Source: Symbiodinium natans (taxonomy: Eukaryota > Sar > Dinophyceae > Suessiales > Symbiodiniaceae). Taken from it: DNA of 64,000 bases. The stretch lies in assembly GCA_905221605.1 (NCBI GenBank), contig CAJNDS010002557.1, positions 615,001 through 679,000 on the forward strand, given 5' to 3'. The notes under the pieces are model-generated. The model had not been told where the DNA came from. It saw only the letters and a program-made list of their open reading frames with translations, and made no database searches. The position numbers and the translations under genes were made by a program. Of this stretch, positions 60,501-64,000 are shown piece by piece. The first letter of the stretch is position 1; every line of letters begins with the position of its first letter.

Positions 60501-63159
60501 CGAACTTTACATTTTTAATACAATCCCAACCATTATATACCTAGCTTAAACTCAAAACGGAATCGAGTTTTGACATTTTTCAATACTATCCCAACCACTC
60601 GCAAAAACCCTGAAGGTAACACCATCACCTGCAACTCCGTCCTCAGCGCACTGGAGAGCCACAGACTGGTTAATTCCCGAGCTCAGGGCCCCCCCAGGGC
60701 TTGCGACTTGGGGGTTAATGGGGTTTAGGGTTTAGGGTTTAGGGTTTAGGATTATGGGGCGTGCAGGTTGGGAGTTTGGGTCTTCGGGTTCGGTTCAGGG
60801 CAAAGTTGCTGCTGTGCATTCTGTCCCCATGTGCAAGACACCACTCCCGACAGCGATGAGCCATAGATGTAGCAGTGCTGGGTTTTATGGATGCAGGCTC
60901 AGAAGTTCCGCCGTTGTCGGCTAGGAATTGACCCAGAGTTGCAAGGCCTAACGCGGGATGTTCCCCCCTAGACGAACAGTCCTTACTAGGGATGATAGTC
61001 GGGGGTACTATATGAAGTAGGGTATATATTTCTTGTACCCCCAAAAGGACACCAGGCATATACACTCACCAATTTTAAAAGGGAACCTTATATACACTCA
61101 CCAAAAACAGAAATATAAACCCTGCTTCATATATTCCCTTTTAAGGAGCTGTTAGAACAAGGGGGAACATCCCAAGTGTTACGAGTTAAGGGCTTGAGGC
61201 GTTAGGGCGACCGAGCCGCTGCCCAGGAAAGGGGCACAGTGGCAGAAGGCCCTTCTGCCGCTGGAAAGCAACGCAGGCGTACAGGAAGCCTTGGCCCTAA
61301 TCCCTATAAGCCCTAAACCCTAAGCCCTGAGCCCTAAACCCTAAACCCTAAAAAAAAAAATAAACCCTAAACCCAAAGGGTGAAAGTAGCTTGCAATTGT
61401 GGTTGGGAAAACCTAGCCCACCACGATTAAGGTACGACAGAAGGTATTTTGGACCCCTCTGGGGAATGTGTTGGGGTTGGGAGTCTAGAGTTTGGGGATT
61501 ACGTCTGTCTAGGCCTTGCTTAGTTTGCGATCGGCTGGATTGATGTTTTCGGGGTACTTCCTCCTTTCGGAACCCGAAACCTGAAGCTTCATCCACTCCA
61601 CCTGGGTGACCACACCCTGCGAGCCCCATACCCTCTGATGCCACTAAACCTTTCAACAAACAACCCCAAATCCTGACGAAAAGCCTCAACTACCAAACCC
61701 TTGCCCTAAAGCCCTAAAACTCGAAAACCTTAACACCTAAACCCCCCACCCCAAGCCTCAACCCCTGAGAACCACAAAGCCCTAAGCCCTAAACTACCCG
61801 TAGCCCTAGACCCCGTAGCAAATTGGCTCAAGGTTCTCCCAGAACCATGAGGCATACGCGTACGGGACAACCGTAGGGTCTTCCCATTCCTAAACGACGT
61901 TCTATCGCAGTCCGATCGAATCCCTACTTAAAGTTTCATGGGTACTTATAAGTAGGGTTGCAAGTCCCCTAAATAAGGTTATACCCCCAGTTACCCCACT
62001 GATAAACCCTAAACACTAAACCCTAAACCCTAAACCCTAAACCCTAAACCCTAAACCCACCTTCAGAAAAAGGCCCCTCCGGCATAGTGCCTCTGCCCCA
62101 GGCTCCTGTCGTCCATGCTTGCAGACCTGGTGGAGGCGACGGTGGTCACATACAGACCCTGGGCCGGTCCAAATTCGAGCGTTTTGATTGTTTTGGGGGT
62201 TTAGGGTTTAGGGCTTAGAGAGCTTGGGGTTTAGGGTTTGGGGTTTGGGGTTTAGGGTTTAGGGTTTCGGGTTTAGGGTTTAGGGTTTAGGGCTACTATA
62301 GGGGCCTCAAATAAGTAGAACAGGGTTTAGGTATTGTAGTATCATTATACAGGAACCCTAGGGGAATAGTATTAGTAATTCTTCCGAACCCTATATGAGA
62401 TCGCTAGAGGTGCAGATTTTGAGGGTTTTAGGGTTTTCGGGTTGAGGGTTTACAGGTTTAGGGTTTTAGGGGTTTAGGCGGTTTAGGGTTGAGGGTTGTA
62501 GGGTTCAGGGTTGAGGGTTCCTTTTTGTCTCATGCACTCCAGGGCATGTCATGTTCAGATCATAGGTCCGCTGGGTTTCAGAGGACCATATTCCGGAACA
62601 TTGTTCAGAGTGTTTAGGGTTTAGGGTTTAGGGTTTAGGGTTTAGGGATTAGGGTTTAGGGTTTAGGGTTTAGGGTTTAGGGTTCAAGGGGCCAGCCTAG
62701 GTATTTGCCAAGCTAAGACGGGAGAATTTTTCAAGGCTTTCACATCTTCCTTTCGGAGCTCCAACTGAATCCCGGAAGCCCTAAGTCCCTAAGTGTCACT
62801 TCACTAAATTGTGGTTTCTTTTGTGGTTCGAAGTCGGCCCCTAATACTTAGGGTACCCAAAAAAAGGGACCCTAGTTTAGAGAGCTCGCCAAGCGCCAAG
62901 TCCCTAGATCCCTAAACCAAGAAAGCCTTGAGATGTTCCCCCTGATACGAACAGTCCTTGACAGGGATGATAGTAGGGTTTAGGGTTTCGGGTTTAGGGT
63001 TTAGGGTTAGTAGGGGGTACTGTAATCCCTACTGAGGACCGTTAGTACAAGGTAGAACATCCCAACCCAAGCCCCCATAACACAAGACCTTTCCCGCAAG
63101 AGAACCAAGGCGCGGCCATCAGCGCCTGTGAGAAGGGACGGCGCTGGCAGGAGGCCATG
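48460..63159 (+). CDS. PPR-repeat protein, split gene (overall span, runs on)
   Basis: At least 20 + strand exons of 35-95 nt, each coding about half of a PPR repeat of the dinoflagellate type VTYNAAISACEK.GxWQxALxLLxEL.xxxLxPN. PPR proteins bind RNA, usually in plastids or mitochondria. The exons alternate between a TYNxAISACEK half and a WQxALxLLxEL half. The right end is outside the window. The true start is unknown and may be the 47.7-kb gene. Confidence 0.85.
49038..49070 (+). CDS. PPR exon, FFNVAISACEK
   Basis: CCGAG acceptor, FFNVAISACEK, possible GC donor (GAGAA|GCTTGAG). In frame with the next exon to give ACEKKGRQWQQAL. Confidence 0.8.
49201..49280 (+). CDS. PPR exon, GRQWQQALRLLRELES
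   Basis: GCTGAG acceptor, KGRQWQQALRLLRELESSFR, then PDPCA. It ends either at a GC donor or at GTTTAGGG, the first unit of a telomeric array. Confidence 0.85.
49644..49725 (+). CDS. PPR exon, EISYNTAISACGRAGQWQQA
   Basis: GGCAG acceptor, then EISYNTAISACGRAGQWQQA LLLLQE: nearly a whole repeat in one exon. C-rich array before, G-rich array after. Confidence 0.88.
50160..50275 (+). repeat. MITE-like hairpin, family C copy 4
   Basis: GGAGCCCCAAAAGAATAGAA, ATCCCTATATTGCCCTTAAT AAGGAAGAATATTC, TTCGGGGTTCTTAAGCATTT. Confidence 0.7.
50382..50524 (+). repeat. MITE-like element, family B copy 4
   Basis: CTCTAATATAGGGGTCGGAA ... ATTCCCTGATGGTCCCTATA ... AAATTATCAAGGCCCCTATA GTG. A C-run and A-run have expanded in the right half. 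A lone right half of family B follows a telomeric array at 50,608-50,642. Confidence 0.75.
50676..50742 (+). CDS. PPR exon, DVITYNSAISACE
   Basis: GTGCCAG acceptor, ELESGACRADVITYNSAISA, then CE. Spans the end of one repeat and the start of the next. Confidence 0.88.
50773..50880. repeat. T-run, G-run and TA microsatellite
   Basis: About 19 T then 12 G, then a (TA)n run near 50,832. No gene. Confidence 0.85.
51190..51265 (+). CDS. PPR exon, WALELFSEMGSRELRRSIVT
   Basis: WALELFSEMGSRELRRSIVT fits LLxEMxxRxLxxxIVTYNA. The left boundary is unclear. Confidence 0.7.
51301..51400 (+). repeat. MITE-like hairpin, family A copy 6
   Basis: TTGGGGTGTTCCCCCTTATG, CTAACAGTCCTTGATAGGG, CCTAATAAGGACTGCTTGCA, AAAGGGGAACTTCCCAA. 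Confidence 0.85.
51924..51991 (+). CDS. PPR exon, FSAAISACEKGDRWAEALHL
   Basis: CCGAG acceptor, FSAAISACEKGDRWAEALHL LL, GT donor at CTCG|GTAGG. Confidence 0.88.
52275..52338 (+). CDS. PPR exon, LSQLDLEGLHANSVAYNAAA
   Basis: CGGAG acceptor, LSQLDLEGLHANSVAYNAAA W, then a GT donor (TG|GTTGCAAAG). Confidence 0.8.
52355..52570 (+). repeat. Irregular TTTAGGGGG-type array
   Basis: Units GGGGGTTTTT, GGGGGGTTTAG and GGGTTTAGGG mixed over about 215 bp directly after a PPR exon. Confidence 0.9.
52927..53230 (-). repeat. CCCCAAA, CCCTAAA and CCCTCAAA array
   Basis: Eight CCCCAAA, then CCCTAAA, then about 11 CCCTCAAA (8-mer), then CCCTAAA again. Ends just before a PPR exon. Confidence 0.97.
53251..53317 (+). 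CDS. PPR exon, ALSALGRGMEWQRALNLLTQ
   Basis: GTAAG acceptor, ALSALGRGMEWQRALNLLTQ MP. G-rich array follows at 53,330. Confidence 0.85.
53860..53966 (-). repeat. MITE-like element, family B copy 5 (reverse)
   Basis: GGGAGCCATAAGGGAATATC and AAATTATTCCGAGCCCTAAA are the reverse complement of the family B left end. Confidence 0.6.
53984..54022 (+). CDS. PPR exon, VISFNAAISACE
   Basis: GACGAG acceptor, VISFNAAISACEG. Starts only about 18 bp after the family B copy. Confidence 0.82.
54550..54652 (-). repeat. CCCTAAA array before PPR exon
   Basis: About 14 units, one CACTAAA and one CCCATAAA, ending at the next exon. Confidence 0.95.
54658..54729 (+). CDS. PPR exon, GWQAALDLLQELLLRQLHPT
   Basis: GWQAALDLLQELLLRQLHPT, then a possible GC donor (ACG|GCTGCTGG). 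Immediately preceded by CCCTAAACCCTAG and followed by GTTTAGGG units from 54,763. Confidence 0.85.
55502..55540 (+). CDS. PPR exon, VVTYSAAISAVAK
   Basis: TGCCGAG acceptor, VVTYSAAISAVAK (Val in place of the usual Cys), possible GC donor. Confidence 0.85.
55944..56003 (+). CDS. PPR exon, AGLWQLAQRLLSELPSHQL
   Basis: CGCAAG acceptor, AGLWQLAQRLLSELPSHQL. Joins in phase to the previous exon (AVAK-AGLWQ). Confidence 0.82.
56270..56335 (+). CDS. PPR exon, EVTYAAAISACQLEGEWQQA
   Basis: GAGAG acceptor, NEVTYAAAISACQLEGEWQQ A. A CCCTAAA array of about 17 units follows directly, an exception to the usual order. Confidence 0.85.
56652..56773 (+). repeat. MITE-like element, family B copy 6
   Basis: A G-run replaces the left end. 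GGCGGAATAAGTACTACTTC, TCCCTTCTGGTCCCTTTG, AAACCCTATTCTTATCGCTA remain. Confidence 0.6.
57230..57296 (+). CDS. PPR exon, ALVFLMELCRQHRPDPTAYN
   Basis: ALVFLMELCRQHRPDPTAYN AV. The AG acceptor is made by the last telomeric unit itself (CCCTAAAG|GCGCTC). Confidence 0.82.
57340..57450 (+). repeat. TTTAGGG/TTCAGGG array
   Basis: Alternating TTTAGGG and TTCAGGG units after a PPR exon. Confidence 0.95.
57797..57852 (+). CDS. PPR exon, VLSVFAAAALWQPAVAML
   Basis: TTGGCAG acceptor, VLSVFAAAALWQPAVAMLG: a diverged ISACEKxxxWQxALxLL. Confidence 0.75.
58447..58542 (+). CDS. PPR exon, IFSYSTVISACEKRQEWEVA
   Basis: TCGTAG acceptor; EADIFSYSTVISACEKRQEW EVALLLFKQA, most of one repeat. Confidence 0.88.
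58562..58700 (+). repeat. GGGATTATA tandem repeat
   Basis: Nine- to ten-base units GGGATTATA with GGGATTGTA variants. Confidence 0.9.
58700..59210. other. Unique stretch, no exon supported
   Basis: A G-run at 58,734-58,748. A loose inverted pair (ATCATGGGCTTCCCTACTAC and GAAGCCCATGAT) at 58,801-58,882. AT-richer sequence to 59,210. No coding signal. Confidence 0.4.
59649..59685 (+). CDS. PPR exon (candidate), ESMLQRRLPQ
   Basis: CACCAG acceptor, AGESMLQRRLPQ, fits the LLxEMLxRxLxPN half and precedes NTITCNSVLSALE in the next exon. Confidence 0.5.
60219..60247 (+). repeat. Truncated family G end fused to CCCTAAA
   Basis: CTTGGAAGTTCATGGGTACT TATAAG is the family G terminal repeat; after AAGCCC it becomes CCCTAAACCCTCAACCC. 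Confidence 0.6.
60431..60600 (+). repeat. 63-65 bp tandem repeat, three units
   Basis: Units start GGAATCGAGT at 60,431, 60,496 and 60,559 and contain ATCCCAACCATTATATA. AT-richer than the surroundings. Confidence 0.85.
60616..60657 (+). CDS. PPR exon, NTITCNSVLSALE
   Basis: CTGAAG acceptor, NTITCNSVLSALES: TYNxAISAxE half. Confidence 0.78.
60954..61174 (+). repeat. MITE-like hairpin, family A copy 7, with nested insertion
   Basis: Outer arms CGGGATGTTCCCCCCTAGAC, GAACAGTCCTTACTAGGG and AAGGAGCTGTTAGAACAAGG, GGGAACATCCCAA. A second hairpin lies inside (61,010-61,132). Confidence 0.85.
61010..61132. repeat. Nested hairpin element, family H
   Basis: Arms ATATGAAGTAGGGTATATAT (61,010-61,031) and its complement (61,111-61,132), 20 of 22 bases matching. 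It carries an internal duplication of TATACACTCACCAA. Confidence 0.8.
61227..61275 (+). CDS. PPR exon, KGAQWQKALLPLES
   Basis: GCCCAG acceptor, KGAQWQKALLPLESNA. Confidence 0.78.
61813..61832 (+). other. Spliced-leader relic
   Basis: CCGTAGCAAATTGGCTCAAG against the dinoflagellate spliced leader CCGTAGCCATTTTGGCTCAA(G): two mismatches and one missing base over its full length. The sequence after it does not keep a long frame. In a PPR-gene intron. Confidence 0.5.
62102..62154 (+). CDS. PPR exon, LLSSMLADLVEATVVTY
   Basis: CCCCAG acceptor, LLSSMLADLVEATVVTY: LLxxMLxxxxxxTVVTYN. C-rich array before, G-rich after. Confidence 0.8.
62293..62399 (-). repeat. MITE-like element, family B copy 7 (reverse)
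   Basis: CTACTATAGGGGCCTCAAAT ... CCCTAGGGGAATAGTATTAG TAATTCTTCCGAACCC: family B in reverse, directly after a TTTAGGG array. Confidence 0.75.
62928..63066 (+). repeat. MITE-like hairpin, family A copy 8, split by TTTAGGG
   Basis: TTGAGATGTTCCCCCTGATA, GAACAGTCCTTGACAGGG and GGACCGTTAGTACAAGG, AACATCCCAA are the arms. 37 bp of TTTAGGG-type sequence interrupts the centre, flanked by TAGTAGGG at 62,971-62,978 and 63,008-63,015. Confidence 0.88.
63110..63159 (+). CDS. PPR exon, AAISACEKGRRWQEAM
   Basis: CCAAG acceptor, AAISACEKGRRWQEAM. Last clear PPR exon in the window; possible further half-repeats near 63,349 (MLSPAHLMPP) are weak. Confidence 0.88.
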
Positions 63160-63537
63160 TGTCAGAGCAGGTTTTGGGCTTCTTGGGAGTTTGGGGGTTA
63201 GGGTTTAGGGTTTAGGGTTTAGGGTTTAGGGTTTAGGGTTTAGGGTTTAGGGTTTCGAGAGTACAGGGCTCCGGGTGTTGGTGGAGGTGGCCTTCAGGAG
63301 CAAAATTTGGGGGCTTGTGGAACCAGCTCTGAGCCACTGCTGCCCCATGTTGAGCCCAGCCCACCTCATGCCTCCGCGGGAGCGGCCTTTTCCTAAACCC
63401 TAACCCCTAAACCCTAAACCCTATACAATTTCCGGGAGCTTGCTCCGCGCCTGTCTGCCATCAACAGTTCGAGTGGGCGCCTTTGGCCACACGCCGCCCT
63501 CAGAAGTAGGGAAGAGGCGACAAGCTGTAGACCAGTC

Positions 63538-63656
63538 TTATCACAGTGTATTCATATATAGGTACGTTGGTTTTAAACAAGGTATTCATATAGGTACTTT
63601 GATTTTGTTTTGAAGCAGTCTTATAGTCTGATCACAGTGTATTCATGTAGGTACTT
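63538..63656 (+). repeat. Imperfect direct repeat
   Basis: CAGTCTTATCACAGTGTATT CATATATAGGTACGTTG recurs as TGATCACAGTGTATTCATGT AGGTACTTTG, with a third partial unit between. Confidence 0.75.
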
Positions 63657-63956
63657 TGTGTGTTCTCCACGTCGCATCAGGCTTAGGGTTCGGGGTAATG
63701 AAAGGGTTTAGGGTTTAGGGTTTAGGGTTTCGGGTTTCGGGTTTAGGGTTTAGGGTTTAGGGTTTAGGGATTGTGAGAATCAAGACAGATGAGGGCTTAG
63801 GGGCTTGGGGACGATTTGGTTGGCCCCCCCCCCCCCCCCTTCCCACACACACAGCAAGAGCCCTAAGACGGCCATATGGCTACTTTGCAGCATCCCATAT
63901 TTTGAGGTAGCGAGGTTCGGATTTGAAGGTTTAGGGAGTTTGGTCACTAGCCCTAA

Positions 63957-64000
63957 ACCCTAAACCCTAAACCCTAAACCCTAAACCCTAAACCCTAGAC
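63957..64000 (-). repeat. CCCTAAA array at right end
   Basis: Six units up to the window edge; by the polarity seen elsewhere an exon should follow just outside. Confidence 0.95.

Noticed and set aside
1-64000. CRISPR-like direct repeats, bacterial operons, rRNA or tRNA genes
   Set aside because: Regular repeats here are telomeric or microsatellite arrays without unique spacers; no ribosome-binding-site-led ORFs, rRNA segments or tRNA cloverleaf were found by eye.

Overview
The window looks like nuclear DNA of a dinoflagellate, most likely a Symbiodiniaceae-type alga. The evidence is: very small exons in very long introns, all on one strand; introns that only splice in frame if GT, GC and GA donors are all allowed before AG|G acceptors; two degraded matches to the dinoflagellate trans-spliced leader; exons of a pentatricopeptide-repeat (PPR) protein with the ISACEK-type repeat; and TTTAGGG telomere-type repeats throughout the interior. 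No single long ORF is a whole gene. Most long ORFs are translations of simple repeats.

Layout. (1) About 1-22.6 kb: exon-like islands on the + strand between telomeric arrays. I cannot name the gene or genes. One island (11,222-11,333) carries a GCSSGRHRSV motif like the RapZ C-terminal domain. (2) About 23.2-44.9 kb: an argininosuccinate lyase gene (ASL, last step of arginine synthesis) broken into at least 18 tiny exons, some only 21-27 nt. Read in order they give the family's landmarks: MAKLWQ, HTGRSRNDQ, VPMPG, QNPLGSAAGFG, SRGxFE, GSSIMPQKK, GYHRD, DLQxTK, AMTE and DEAY. (3) About 45-47.4 kb: no clear exon; hairpin elements and telomeric arrays. (4) About 47.7-48.3 kb: a two-exon gene start with a ubiquitin-like segment, in a stretch free of telomeric arrays. 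(5) 48.46 kb to beyond the right end: more than 20 short exons of a PPR protein, each coding about half a repeat.

The main oddity is the polarity of the telomeric arrays. In most introns the G-rich form (TTTAGGG) follows the upstream exon and the C-rich form (CCCTAAA) precedes the next exon, so the two ends of an intron transcript are complementary. In several places the repeat seems to supply the splice signal itself (exon|GTTTAGGG, or CCCTAAAG|exon). The introns also hold at least seven families of short hairpin (MITE-like) elements. Some are interrupted by telomeric repeats, once with a flanking 8-bp duplication. One intron holds a roughly 750-bp unit with inverted ends around an endonuclease/exonuclease/phosphatase-like fragment, and another holds a spliced-leader relic next to a zinc-finger-like fragment.

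Exon ends were placed by eye from reading frame, family motifs and AG acceptors. They are approximate unless a specific in-frame junction is described. Transcript data would be needed to fix them.
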